Source: Anaeramoeba flamelloides (taxonomy: Eukaryota > Metamonada > Anaeramoebidae). Taken from it: a DNA stretch of 64,000 nucleotides. Within the stretch, counting starts at the first letter, position 1; the number at the start of each line of letters is the position of its first letter. Location: assembly GCA_027625915.1 (NCBI GenBank), contig JANTQA010000042.1, positions 5,964,001-6,028,000 on the forward strand, given 5' to 3'. A model generated the notes under the pieces. The model was given only the letters and a program-made list of their open reading frames with translations, had not been told where the DNA came from and did not search any database. The translations under genes and the position numbers were made by a program. This document shows, in pieces, positions 25,207-35,247 of the stretch.

Positions 25207-25396
25207 ATATTGTTTTTTTTTTAATAGAAGAAATAAATCAAAAATTAACTAATTTTTGGTTTATTTCTCAAATTAAAAAAAAAAACGTACCTTATCTTTT
25301 CAAGAATTTAAAATAATTTAGTAAAATCTTTGATTTTTATCTATTCTTTTGAATTATACAAAATCTAGTCACTGGGCACTCTGTGACACTTCACAC
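25207..25396. repeat. Hairpin-module array H2 inside LINE L1
   Basis: The array holds one palindrome of the GAAATAAA type (25228-25285) and one of the CAGAATTCAAAAG type (25298-25370). A head segment follows (GGGCACTCTGTGACACTTCAC). It lies exactly between LINE sequence CCTCTTGTTTG and AATTCATAAATTTTT, which are contiguous in copies L2 and L5. Confidence 0.75.
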
Positions 25397-25496
25397 AATT
25401 CATAAATTTTTATTTAGGAATTTTATTAAAGACTCAAAAATAAATTTATTATCCACTAAGTCTAATAAATACGTTGAATCTTTATTTATTATAATA

Positions 25497-26198
25497 AACT
25501 ATTTTTCAGTCAAAGGGGACCAGTTGTAATGGTATAATACACATTTTTAAAGGGTTTGCATAGATATTAGAAGAAAAATTTTATTTTGGAAATTTTCAAA
25601 ATTGAACTCATTTTTTCATATTTCTACACATTTTTGTTTTTTTTTTTCGATTTTTTTTTTAAAACCTCATTTAGTTTGCAAAAAAATTTTTTATAGCAAG
25701 AGCAATAGTCAATTAGTAAAAACGTGTTATTTTAATGTCATTGAAACCATTTAAAATTTGTTGAGAAATCTATTGATTTCTATTGCAATTCAATTCGATC
25801 TTTGATCTTGATATTTGTTTAATAAATGTGAAAACTTTTCACTTCATTTTCATTTCCTTTTTCAAATAGAGACCACAAATACCAACACAATTCGTTTGGG
25901 GACTTGGTTTCTAAAAAGAAAAGTATGAAAAATGAAGTGAAAAATGTTTTATATTTATTATTTAAATACCAGTAGAAGTTCAAAACGAACATTGTTGTTT
26001 TTCTCAATAGTCCCTAAGAATTTGAGTTTTTCAATTTTTAAGAAAATTTATTGATTAATTAGTTTTCTTTCAGACATCTATCAACATTTCTTTGGGGTTT
26101 ATTATTCTCTTTATTTCTTATTTGTTATTCAAAGGTCAATTATATAAAATAATTGATATTTGAAAAAAACGTTGGGCCCCTTTGACTGAAACAGAGTT
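25497..26198. mobile_element. hAT deletion derivative (MITE, 702 bp)
   Basis: The ends AACTATTTTTCAGTCAAAGG and, in reverse complement, AACTCTGTTTCAGTCAAAGG match the 3.2-kb hAT copy. The first about 120 bp and last about 580 bp are collinear with that element and the transposase region is missing. TA flanks both sides. Comparison with the uninterrupted LINE at 54250-54290 gives the insertion point near AATAATATTAGAAATATT. Confidence 0.85.
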
Positions 26199-26394
26199 TA
26201 TTTGAAATATTATTATTATTTAATATATTAGATAGAATAATATTTTTTTAATTCAAGTATCCAGATTTTGAGATTATTTTCATAGGCTGGGCAATTCCAG
26301 AGAAAAAAAATACAAAAATTGTTTTTTTGGTTTCAGAAAATTATTTTACACCTTTTTGACTTGTCCATTAATTTTTAAAAAAAACTTTATAAAA

Positions 26395-26570
26395 CATGAT
26401 AAAAAATCAAACTATTAAGCGAACCTGGAAAATTGCCTTTTTCCTTTGAAATTAGGACAATTTATTTTAAAATAGTTTCTTATCAAAGATCTCTTATTAA
26501 GCAAAAGAGTTTATTTTTATCATTAAAGTTATTGAAAAGTGAAAAATTCGCAAGATTTTATATTTTTTTT
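26395..26570. repeat. Repeat shared with 11803-11990
   Basis: See the matching unit at 11803-11990. Here it ends about 150 bp short of the stop codon of the next minus-strand gene. Confidence 0.5.
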
Positions 26571-26715
26571 ATGATATTTTTTTTTATTATCCTGTTTTGT
26601 GAATAAATAAAAAAAATTGATTAAACTTTTCTGATTAGAAAACTTTTGGTAATAAAATAAAAATAATAATACAATAAAAAGCAAAAGAAAACAGAAAGTT
26701 TGTTCCAATTTAACA

Positions 26716-27405
26716 TTAATCATAATTTTGGTTTTTAAGATCTTGTAACAAAAAAACTAATGCCTTAATAAAATTCTTTTTGTGATTCAAGATCTCAGGA
26801 TCTTGAAGAATGTTAATACTGTCGCTATTGTTTTGGTGAAGTTGTATGTTTGATAAATCATTTACTTGGGCTGTTTTTGTTGATTCTATGTTTAAATGTG
26901 TAGCTTTCTGTTTGTTCTTTTCCTTGAAACTCAAAATTGTTTTCTTCATTTTGTATGAATTGAATTTTTTTTTTTCCAAATTCGGTAAATGGATTAGATA
27001 TTTTGAATTGATCTTCTTTGTTCTTTTTCTACTTTTTTTGTAAAGTGTATAGCAATAGAATTCTTTACAGTGTCGAGGGAATAAATTAAAACTTTTTCCA
27101 TTTCTACGAATGTTATCAATAAAACTTTTTGAATTGATACACCGACAATGCGAGATCGCGTATTTCCAATTCCTGGTAAATTTGATCTCTCTTACTTTCT
27201 CATTTTCATACTTGAATTGGATGGATGTAGGGAAAAGATTGGAGAATCTTTGCAACAATTTGTATGAAGAAGCAGTGGTTGCCCCAATGTTTAAACACTG
27301 GTCTTGAATGTTCAATGGAACTAACTCTAAGAATACCTGTGATTGTTTTTCAAAATACTTTTTATTTGAATAGTCTTGTTTTCGTTTTTCGTATCCTTCA
27401 TTCAT
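26716..27405 (-). CDS. WKYA-SHCRC family protein, short paralogue
   Basis: Intact frame of 229 residues, ATG at 27405 and TAA stop. I do not recognise the family. Residues 1-120 align with the N-terminus of the gene at 31187-32644: a KKYFEKQ start, QCLNIG near 36-41, FSNLFP near 54-59, WKYAISHCRCI at 80-90, and FYCY at 116-119. The shared HCRC and CYC cysteines could bind metal or simply be structural. The C-terminal half is Lys/Asn-rich and not conserved. The two genes are on the same strand, about 3.8 kb apart with no gene between, which suggests tandem duplication. No signal peptide or membrane segment is seen. A DNA- or RNA-binding role would be a guess. Confidence 0.75.
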   Translation of the reverse strand: MNEGYEKRKQDYSNKKYFEKQSQVFLELVPLNIQDQCLNIGATTASSYKLLQRFSNLFPTSIQFKYENEKVREIKFTRNWKYAISHCRCINSKSFIDNIRRNGKSFNLFPRHCKEFYCYTLYKKSRKRTKKINSKYLIHLPNLEKKKFNSYKMKKTILSFKEKNKQKATHLNIESTKTAQVNDLSNIQLHQNNSDSINILQDPEILNHKKNFIKALVFLLQDLKNQNYD

Positions 27406-28161
27406 TTATCCCTTTATGTGGTTAATAACAATCATAGAAAAAATGATTGCTTTCATTATTTTGTTGATTTTTAACCTAACCTTAAAAAGCTGTCACCTTC
27501 TATTAGAAGAAATATCCATCAATTTGTCAAGAGTAATAATTCGTTTTTGAGATTCAAGACGAAAAAAATATTTATGACGATTTTTATTTTTTTGCTAAAT
27601 TTTGCTTGTTGGGGCTGTTAAAATCTCAAAAAATGCTTGAGTCACTCAAGAAAGTCTCGAAATTAAATCTAATTTTTTCAATTCTAAAAAATAAAAAACA
27701 TAAACTATAAAAAATCTTACAACTTTACCAACCTTTGAATTTATAAAAGCTTTGACAAAAGTTTCTAAACTTACTTTCCAACTCTTTAAAAGATCAAAGG
27801 TTGGAAAAAATATGCATTTTTTTGAAAGTAAAAACAAACAAATAATTTTTTTTTTAATTGAGAATAACCCCAAATACCCACAAAAGGCACAATTATCACA
27901 ACAATTTGAAATTAAATTTTTGGTTTTTATTTGTTAATGTTTTTTAAACGATCAGAAATAAAAATTGAAATGTCTGACCTTTTGTGGTAAACTAGAATTT
28001 AAAAAATTATTTTTCATAGCCTTAAAGTATTACAATTAACACAAAGAATTTTGAATTTTTGAATGTATTTCTCAATAATTTTCTTATTTGTCGAAAAATA
28101 TCATTTATTGAAAGATTTTTTGTTCCAAATAAATTCTTCTCATACACCACAAAACCAATCT
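27406..28161. other. Intergenic, no gene recognised
   Basis: Short opposite-strand frames at 27646-27937 have no motif. No inverted-end element is seen. Confidence 0.5.
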
Positions 28162-28614
28162 TATTTCTTCTTATAAACGAGAAATTCAATCTTTTTTTTT
28201 CTTGGATAAGGTGAATACGATTATTTATCCAAGTAGATTAAAAGAAATTTTTTTTTTTAAAAAAACATTGTTTTTATTGTTTTTTTTTTGTTCAACTCTA
28301 AATCCCCACTAATCAAATACTTATAAATATTACCAAAGAAGACACCAATCCCAATAGTTATTATTTACAGTGAGTTATGAGAATTTTTGTAAAACAAAAA
28401 CTGGATCAAATTTTTTATAATTACCCACTAAATCCTTATTACTCTTCATTAATACTTTGTAACAAATCGAGTAATTAATTTAGAACAAAAAATAAAAACA
28501 AAAAAAACAATGTTTTTTTAAAAAAAAAAATTTCTTTTAATCTACTTGGATAAATAATCGTATTCACCTTATCCAGAAAAAAAAAGATTGAATTTCTCGA
28601 ATATAAGAAGAAAT
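28162..28614. mobile_element. Foldback element V (~450 bp)
   Basis: Arms of about 120 bp: the left begins ATTTCTTCTTATAAACGAG and contains GGATAAGGTGAATACG. The right is its reverse complement, ending AAGAAGAAAT at 28614. The loop is about 200 bp, without a frame. Arms are nearly identical by eye, so the element is fairly young. Confidence 0.75.
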
Positions 28615-28856
28615 CATTTCAAACACACCCTTAATATATTTTTTTTACAAATTAGTAATCTATTCGTATAAGCAAATTCTTAAAAGTATTAATTAAAAAC
28701 GATGATCAAATGTCTTTTAGTAATAATTTGAAAAGGGTTTAATTCAAGGTCTGTTAATGATATTTCTTCATTCTTTCTTATATATTTTTTGAAGATCTTT
28801 TTAAAATTAAAGATTCTCTCTATCGGTTTAGTATTTTTTTTAATTTGGTTTTTATT

Positions 28857-29135
28857 TTAAGGTTTACAATCCCTGAAAATGGAAAAAAAAATTGTATTGT
28901 GGTAGTTTGTGGAGACTTGTTATTTTGGTTATTGGCTCACCGATCTTTCAACTTGATATTGGATCGTCTAGGTGGTAACTAAAGTGGTTATTTTTGACAA
29001 TTTTTTTTTTTTTTTCGAAAAATCCAAATTTAAGAGTGTAAGTCTAACAGATTAATTGGTGTTTAAGTTATTCAATTTTTGATTTTGAGTGTTGTCAATT
29101 GAAATTTTGAATTTTTTTTTTTTTTTTTTGAGCTT
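28857..29135. mobile_element. Half of a family P MITE
   Basis: Starts TTAAGGTTTACAATCCCTG, as in the complete copy at 34465-35024, and follows that copy's left arm to about 29100. The opposite arm is absent. A TTAAGGGACTAGTC end of the 15.2-kb MITE type follows at 29162. Confidence 0.65.
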
Positions 29136-29747
29136 TTAAAGAAATTTCTAATTTTTTTATGTTAAGGGACTAGTCTCTATTATTTTTTTTTTTTGACCAA
29201 TAACTAAATAAGGAATCCTTATCTTGAAATATGTTGAAAATGGATAGTTTTTTTTCAAGGTTAGAACTTTTAGTTCTTGTTTCTTTAAAATTTTACAATT
29301 CTGTAAAAAACAGTGACATTTATTTTTTTATTTTTTTTTTTATTGAAGGGAGGTGTTATTGGCCCCTCTTATTTACCCGAATTCCTAAATAAAAAATTAA
29401 GAATTTAATTAAAGAATCAAAAATAAGTTTATTACCAACTAAGGCTAATAAGCATTTTGAATCCTTTTTTATAATAATATTAGAAATATTATTATTATTT
29501 AATATATTCGATATATTAATTTTTTTTTAATTCAGATACCCAGATTTTGCGATTATTTTCATAGGCTGGGAAACTCTATAGAAAATGGTCTAAATCTTCA
29601 ATAATATCTAAATTTTTCTCTTTTTTTACATAATTCAAATAGTTTTGATTTATTCTTATTCATAATATAAGAGTATCTGTTAAGGTAATTTGTAAAATTT
29701 CTGAGTTTTAAAATTGAAGTTGAACCCTTCTATTTTAAATATCTTTT

Positions 29748-30105
29748 GTCATAAGGTTTTTTTTAATTTGAGAAATAAAAAGAAAATCAAATTAATTTTC
29801 TTTTCATTTCTTAAATTAAAAAAACTGCTGTTAGCTTTTCCAGAATTCAAAAGAACTGAGTCAAATCTTTGATTTTTCTCTATACTTTTGAATCCTGGAA
29901 AAGCACAGTTAGTTTTTCTCGAGTTTCTGTTTATTTGGATATTCGATAGATTTTCATTAGGTTTTTTTTAATTTTTGAAATGAACAGAAAATTTTAATAA
30001 ATTTTCGGTTTATTTCTAAAAGTAAAAAAAAACCTAGAACACTTTGAAATAAAACAGATAACCCCAAGAAAACCTAGGCACTCTACAGCACTTGATGGTA
30101 CTACT
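29748..30105. repeat. Hairpin-module array H3a inside LINE L2
   Basis: Three palindromes can be read: about 29758-29828 (GAGAAATAAAAAGAAAAT type), 29837-29902 (TTTTCCAGAATTCAAAAG type) and 29970-30045 (GAAAATTTTAATAAATTTTC type). The head TAGGCACTCTACAGCACTTG ends the array at 30075-30105. It interrupts LINE sequence that is contiguous at 54530-54550. Confidence 0.8.
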
Positions 30106-30150
30106 TCTTATTTATAGTATTATTGATTTGTATAATTTTTAGATATTATT

Positions 30151-30247
30151 GAGGAGTGTAGTAGAGTGCCGTAGAGTATCTAGGTTTTCTTGATTTTTCT
30201 GTTTTATTTCAAAAATTAAAAAAAAACTAACTACATTTCCAACTTGT
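30151..30247. repeat. Short hairpin-family insertion H3b inside LINE L2
   Basis: Head at the left (GTAGTAGAGTGCCGTAGAG, then TCTAGG) and tail AAAACTAACTACATTTCCAAC at the right, with almost no body. Orientation is opposite to H3a. Confidence 0.6.
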
Positions 30248-31186
30248 ACTATTTTCTAAGTTTTTAATTCTAAAATTTTCTAGTTCATTTTCCAATTGTT
30301 TTACATTTTTCGAGGGCCAATTTATATTTTCTGATTCTTTTTTTCTAAAAGGGGGGTAATTAATTTATTCATCAAAATGGAAGGTTTTTACTTTTTGAAT
30401 TAAGATAAATCTTCTTTTGTATATCGTTATCCTTACCGGATCAATTTTTGCTTCAATTTTATAAATAAGCCTAGGGGAATGTGTGTTGATTAATAAAAAA
30501 TTTGTAATTTTTTTATTAATCCAGGTATCAATATCTTTAAAATCTGTTTTTGTCAAATAAAATATTTCTAATCCATATAATAATTGGCTATGTAATACAG
30601 CTTTAAAAAATTAAATTTTTAACCCATTAGAAATTTTTTTTGTTGTAAGATATTGATTAATTTTTTAAAATTGGCCTTAACTTTATCAAGGTTGAATTTT
30701 AAATGAGTTTTTTTATCTATCCAAATACCAAGATATAAAATTTCCTTTGGAATTATTATTTTTTTTAGTTTTATCATTTTTTGGATTCCTTCCGAAATCT
30801 TTTATTATTTTATATGTATTTTTTGTAATTGAAAATTTATTTCTATCAATGATCCTTTCAGAAGTAAAATAAAAACCAAAATTTTTGTTAAAGAATAATT
30901 ATTCTTCATTAAAACGATTATTATTTGTTATAAATTAAAAATGATGAATTTTTTTTTAAGAATTGCTAATTAATTTAAATATATCAATATATGTAAATAT
31001 ATATATATATATATATTCATCAAAATCTCTTATATAAAGAAAAAAAAAAAAAAAAAAGAAAGACAAACAAACATTTCACTTTGTTATATTCCAAGTGATG
31101 GATGTGATCTCTGTCTTAAAAATACTAAAATTAAAAAAAAATAAAATAAGTGATGGAAAACTTTTAAAAAACGAGATGGTTTAACT

Positions 31187-32644
31187 TTAAAATTGTAATT
31201 CTTCGTCTCTATCCGATTCAAAATTAAATTCTATATCCTTAAAAATATTTTCATTATTTATATCCAAATTTAGATTATTCATTGACAAATCATTATTTTC
31301 ATTGTCACCAAATAAAATATCTGGATCTGTAAAAGAAAATTCCGTATTATATATGTTTTGATAATCGTTCTCATTGTTGTCGTTTTTGTTGTTGTTGTTG
31401 TTGATGATGATGATGTTATTGTTGCTGTTGTCGTTGTTGTTGCTGCTGGTGTTGCCGTTGCCGTTGCCCTTGTTGTCATTTTTATTGTGTTTCTTGTTCT
31501 TATATAAAATTTGAGTATTGTCATTAATGTTCACGTTGACATTTACATTCAAATTGACATTTACATTTGGATTTATGGATGTTCTTATTTCGGTTTTTCT
31601 TTTCTCCGTATCTTTCTCGTTGGTGTAAAAATCGTCATAAATGTTTGTAAAATTGTCCATCTGATTCTCAACCTCATTTTCAAAAAAAGCTGTTGAATAA
31701 GGATCTGTCAGACCTTCATAATCGTTTTCGTTATTTAAATCAAAAAAGCCATCACTTTCTTTCTTTTCTTTTTGGAGTGGGAAATTATCAAAGATTATGT
31801 TCGAATTGCCAATTTCCTTTTCGCCATTCATTTGAATTGTGGGCTTGAGATCCATACTTATATTTACAGTTGAATCTTCGCCTTTAATCTGTTTTTCTGT
31901 AAATGTGTTTGTTTCTTCTTTTACAATCCGCTTTTTTTCGGTTGTTGCTCTTTTCCGATTTTTTTTATAAACCAGTATTTTCTTTTTTTTTTTTCGATTT
32001 TTTTTGGTATTTTTGATTTTGGGGATGCTTAACTTTCCCATTTTATTGGTAATGTTACCCATAAAGTAATTGTTTGAGTTAAAACTATCACCTGAAATTG
32101 AACGATATTTCTCTTTCAACTCCACAGAATCAAATCGAGGCCCGTACTGCATCTCCTCAGAATCATAGGTATATTTCTTGTATTTGTTCTCCCTCGAGTC
32201 GTACTTGTTGCTATCAGTCATGCTCCTTTTCCTTTCCACGGAAGTGGAGCTTCTAAGGTCCCGGAGTGGTAAGTAGCAATAGCAATCGGTCACCTTTTGT
32301 GGATACAGCCCAATCTTCTTGAGCGGCGTACGGATCCCGTCGATCAGATTCCGCGACGAGATGCAACGGCAGTGCGACAAGGCATACTTCCATTCCGTTG
32401 GGAATTTCAACATTCTGTTCTTTCCTTTGTTTTTGAAAAGAATTACTTTTGGAAACAGCTCGGAAAACTTCTCTAAAAAGCCCAAGTAAGACGATGTTTC
32501 TCCAATTTTTAAACACTTTGTTTGTGTTTCTACATCTGGGATCATTTTTGTAAATAATTTTTCTTGTTTGGTATAATATTTACTTTTTTTGTAATCGTTC
32601 TTTCTTTTTTTATAACCGCTTATCGTGTTTTTTTTTTTACTCAT
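31187..32644 (-). CDS. WKYA-SHCRC family protein, long Asn-rich paralogue
   Basis: Intact frame of 485 residues, ATG at 32644 and TAA stop at 31187. Residues 1-130 are shared with the gene at 26716-27405: SKYYTKQEKLF, KCLKIGETSS at 44-52, FSELFPKVILFK, FPTEWKYALSHCRCI at 81-95, IDGIR, and CYCY at 121-124. This part is GC-richer (32220-32410) than the rest, as expected for the constrained domain. Residues 210-240 are strongly basic (a possible nuclear localisation signal, RKKKKK). Residues 340-440 are Asn runs with VNVN repeats and KNDN runs, typical of AT-rich protist proteins. The C-terminus is acidic. Function unknown; with a basic patch and acidic tail a nuclear role is possible but not shown. 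Confidence 0.82.
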   Translation of the reverse strand: MSKKKNTISGYKKRKNDYKKSKYYTKQEKLFTKMIPDVETQTKCLKIGETSSYLGFLEKFSELFPKVILFKNKGKNRMLKFPTEWKYALSHCRCISSRNLIDGIRTPLKKIGLYPQKVTDCYCYLPLRDLRSSTSVERKRSMTDSNKYDSRENKYKKYTYDSEEMQYGPRFDSVELKEKYRSISGDSFNSNNYFMGNITNKMGKLSIPKIKNTKKNRKKKKKILVYKKNRKRATTEKKRIVKEETNTFTEKQIKGEDSTVNISMDLKPTIQMNGEKEIGNSNIIFDNFPLQKEKKESDGFFDLNNENDYEGLTDPYSTAFFENEVENQMDNFTNIYDDFYTNEKDTEKRKTEIRTSINPNVNVNLNVNVNVNINDNTQILYKNKKHNKNDNKGNGNGNTSSNNNDNSNNNIIIINNNNNKNDNNENDYQNIYNTEFSFTDPDILFGDNENNDLSMNNLNLDINNENIFKDIEFNFESDRDEELQF

Positions 32645-33556
32645 TTGTAAGTTTTGGGTTTTTTTTTAAAAGGAGTAAAAAAGAAAACTCTTTAGATAGA
32701 AAGAAAAAAAAAAAAAAAAAAACTTTTGGAAAAGTTGAAGATAAAATTTCCAGAAAGAAGGAAAGTGTTTTTTTTAAAAAAATGATTTTGTTGTTTTTCA
32801 AAAATTATTTTCTTCCTTAAAAAAAACAACAACCGAAAAGTTATAAAAACAAATATTAATAACCAAAAAATAATTTAGCATCTAAAAAATAAATAATCGT
32901 CCAATAATTTTTGTGTTTTTGAAAAAAATACTTTTTCTTTTTTATCCTTGAGATTAACTCCATGGTGAAGAACAAACCTATTTTGAGAACGTAGTAAGTC
33001 CTTTTTTTTTTTCAACAAAAGATCCGATGACCCTTCGAAGGAGAAAACCTTTTAATTGTTTTTTTTATTTTTAAAATACACTCAAGAGTAATTCAATTTT
33101 AATTTTCAAGAGTTCCTGATCTAACACTTAATTTCGATTGAAAAGGGTCAAATTTTTTTAACAAAGAAAATTTTTTCTCCTTGTAACAATTTCTTCTTTG
33201 TTTATTCTCCACAACAACCAATTATTCTATTGTTGGGAATTAAAATTACCTGGTTGTGTGTTAAGCTCTTTATTGAGTTTCTTATTTTCGAATTTAAGGA
33301 ATCTCCAATTTATTTCTTGATGGGAAAAAAAGGTTTATTTTGATAAAATTTAAAAAATCGTAATTTGGAGCTTTATCAATATCTTGTTTCACGAGAAAGT
33401 GAATTGGATCTGCACTCCACAACCCAATTATGTTTAATCGTCTCTCAACAGAAATTCGTCTATTTAGTTGAGGCAAAAGTAGTGTTATTTTGGAAAAAAA
33501 TCATCCAGAAAATACCGTTTTCCTTTCAGCGAAAGAAAAAAAATAGGGTTTTATTA
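32645..33556. other. Intergenic, no gene recognised
   Basis: 5' flank of the gene at 31187-32644 with an A-run at about 32704-32721. Frames at 33294-33622 overlap on opposite strands and have no motif. Confidence 0.5.
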
Positions 33557-33930
33557 GTGGTCGGGAAAAAACTACCAAAAATGGAAATAATCCAGGGAAA
33601 GATTTTTTATTGTGAATATTAGGAAAATTGTTCTGTAATTTCTTTTGTTTTCAATCAAATCCTTTTTCAAAATCAATTTTTTAAAAGAACTAAGAAACAA
33701 ACCGACTTAAAGTCCATCAAAGTGGTTTCTATAAAAGACTCATTTAATTGTTTGATAGCCTAAAGTAGATCAACTTTTTTTGATAGAAAATCGTGTTTTA
33801 TTGGGGTTTAGTAGATTTTGGAAAATGATAATTTGTATTCTTGATTTTTGATTGATTGAATAGGGTTTTGAACAAGTCTAATTCCATTAATCATTATTCT
33901 AATAAGTGGGTGAGGTATAATTTTATAAAG
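33557..33930. mobile_element. TA-flanked MITE, family R, copy 2 (3' part lost)
   Basis: Starts after TA with GTGGTCGGGAAAAAACTACC. It follows the 63428-63914 copy through ATTGTGAATATTAG, TTGTTTGATAGCCTAA and AATGATAATTTG to about 33930. The right terminal repeat is not visible. Confidence 0.65.
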
Positions 33931-34177
33931 TTTGATTCTTTTTTTTTTTTTTATTTTTTAATTGCTATTTCAAAATATTTCGCAAATATTTTTTTTTAAT
34001 TTTAATTTTTGTGATGTAAATATTGAAGATATTTTAAAAGAGAAACTATTTTTTTTCCCAAATAAACATTTAATAAAGTAAGGAAGGACCAAATGATTTT
34101 TAAATGTAATTTTTCAATAGTCAGCCATTCCAACAAATTTTTGGAATAACATATTATTTTTATAAAAATTACTAATT

Positions 34178-34462
34178 TTTTTTTTAATTTTGAAGAGAGG
34201 AAATCAATTTCCTCTCACTTTCCCTAATTTCTAAATTTTTGTTTAGAAATCTCAATAAAGAATCACAATTCTCTTTATCATTAACTAATGATAAAATAAA
34301 CAATGAGTCTTTATTTCGTATAATATCAAAGATATTATTCTTATTATTTTTGTTAATTTGAATTAAATCTTTAATGCAAATTATTCGATTTTCTTCATAG
34401 GATGGGCAGTCCGATAAAAAGTGATCGATATTAAAAAGTTTGATTCTTAACAAAAGGATTTG
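34178..34462 (-). mobile_element. LINE 3' fragment, copy L3
   Basis: The 89-codon frame at 34184-34453 includes NIDHFLSDCPSYEENR, the H-x4-C half of the zinc-binding tail of LINE proteins, and FLNKNLEIR near the end. It resembles copy L4 more than L5 (NKNLEI against NKNLGI). Site 2 for hairpin insertion is empty here (TTAGAAATTAGGGAAAGTG). The 5' end stops at the family P element. Confidence 0.75.
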
Positions 34463-34464
34463 AT

Positions 34465-35024
34465 TTAAGGTTTACAATCCCTGAAATTTTCAAAAAGATT
34501 GTATTGTGTAGGGTGTAGTGAGTTGTTGATTTGGTTCTTATCTCATGGATCTTGTAGTTGGTATGGATTTTTATAGTGGTTCAAAATGGCAATTTTTGAC
34601 AATTTATTTTTTTTATTTCCGAAATCTGATTTGAAGAGTGTAAGATTAATTGGCTGGATCTTAAGTTAAAAAAAAATGTGTGTTTGTGGGTTGTTGATTG
34701 AAATTTTTATTTTAGTTTGGTTTTATTGGGAGCTTTTTAAAAAATTTATTTTTACATTAGTTACTTGACAAAAAAGTAAATCAAGATTCTTTTCTACAAC
34801 CCCAAAATCAAAAGTTATTCTTGAACACCTATCAATATATTAATCTTACACTCTTCAAATCAGATTTCGGAAATAAAAAAAATAAATTGTCAAAAATTGC
34901 CATTTTGAACCACTATAAAAATCCATACCAACTACAAGATCCATGAGATAAGAACCAAATCAACAACTCACTACACCCTACACAATACAATCTTTTTGAA
35001 AATTTCAGGGATTGTAATCCTTAA
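34465..35024. mobile_element. Family P foldback MITE, complete and young (560 bp)
   Basis: TTAAGG..TTACAATCCCTG at the left (TTAA at 34465-34468) and CAGGGATTGTAATCCTTAA at the right (TTAA at 35021-35024). The arms, about 186 bp (34465-34650 and 34839-35024), are nearly identical, so it is recent or gene-converted. Other copies: 28857, 41236-41804, 59086. The TTAA ends suggest piggyBac-type transposition; no transposase is present. Confidence 0.85.
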
Positions 35025-35247
35025 AATAAATGAAATTTTACATCAATTTTTATGAAAATATAAACCACTTCATTTGGTACTGTGGAAGGTATAAATTTAT
35101 CAGAATCAAGTGGAAAAAAAAATTTTCAAAAATTCTAGATAAGAAACTATTACGAAAAAGTTATTCTTAGAAGAAATACACAGAAACTCTTTTATTTTGA
35201 ATAATTAAAATTATGAAATTTATTTTTCTCTTCAAGATTTTTTCATT

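Larger units (their letters stand above)
25156..26325 (-). mobile_element. LINE 3' fragment, copy L1
   Basis: Collinear on the minus strand with the cleaner copy at 54114-54559: CCTAAATAAAAATTTA, the region for SLLALVGNK, and the CATAGGCTGGGCAATTCC box (the SAYENNR coding part). It is interrupted by hairpin array 25207-25396 and by the hAT derivative 25497-26198. It is 5'-truncated near 26325. The T-run at its left edge is the remnant poly-A tail. Confidence 0.75.
24418..26371. mobile_element. TTAA-flanked MITE, family U, copy 2, split by a LINE
   Basis: TTAAGGCTCTTGCC at 24418 and, at the far end, GACTTGTCCATTAA at 26358-26371 are the two termini. Sequence up to about 25155 matches the family body (compare 1-285). 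The missing tail GTTTCAGAAAATTATTTT resumes at about 26334. Between them lies LINE copy L1 with two further insertions. This makes a four-level nest. Confidence 0.75.
29327..30950 (-). mobile_element. LINE fragment, copy L2 (reverse transcriptase C-terminal part)
   Basis: On the minus strand from 30950, the reading in pieces gives LYLGIWIDKKTHLKF (a LINE RT YLG motif). Next is the thumb-like frame 30365-30556 (NTHSPRLIYKIEAK, ITIYKRRFILI). After two hairpin arrays come the zinc-binding tail region and the 3' end GAATTCGGGTAAATAAGAGG. The T-run at about 29327-29342 is the poly-A tail. The copy is decayed and 5'-truncated; the RT catalytic core is absent. Confidence 0.8.
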
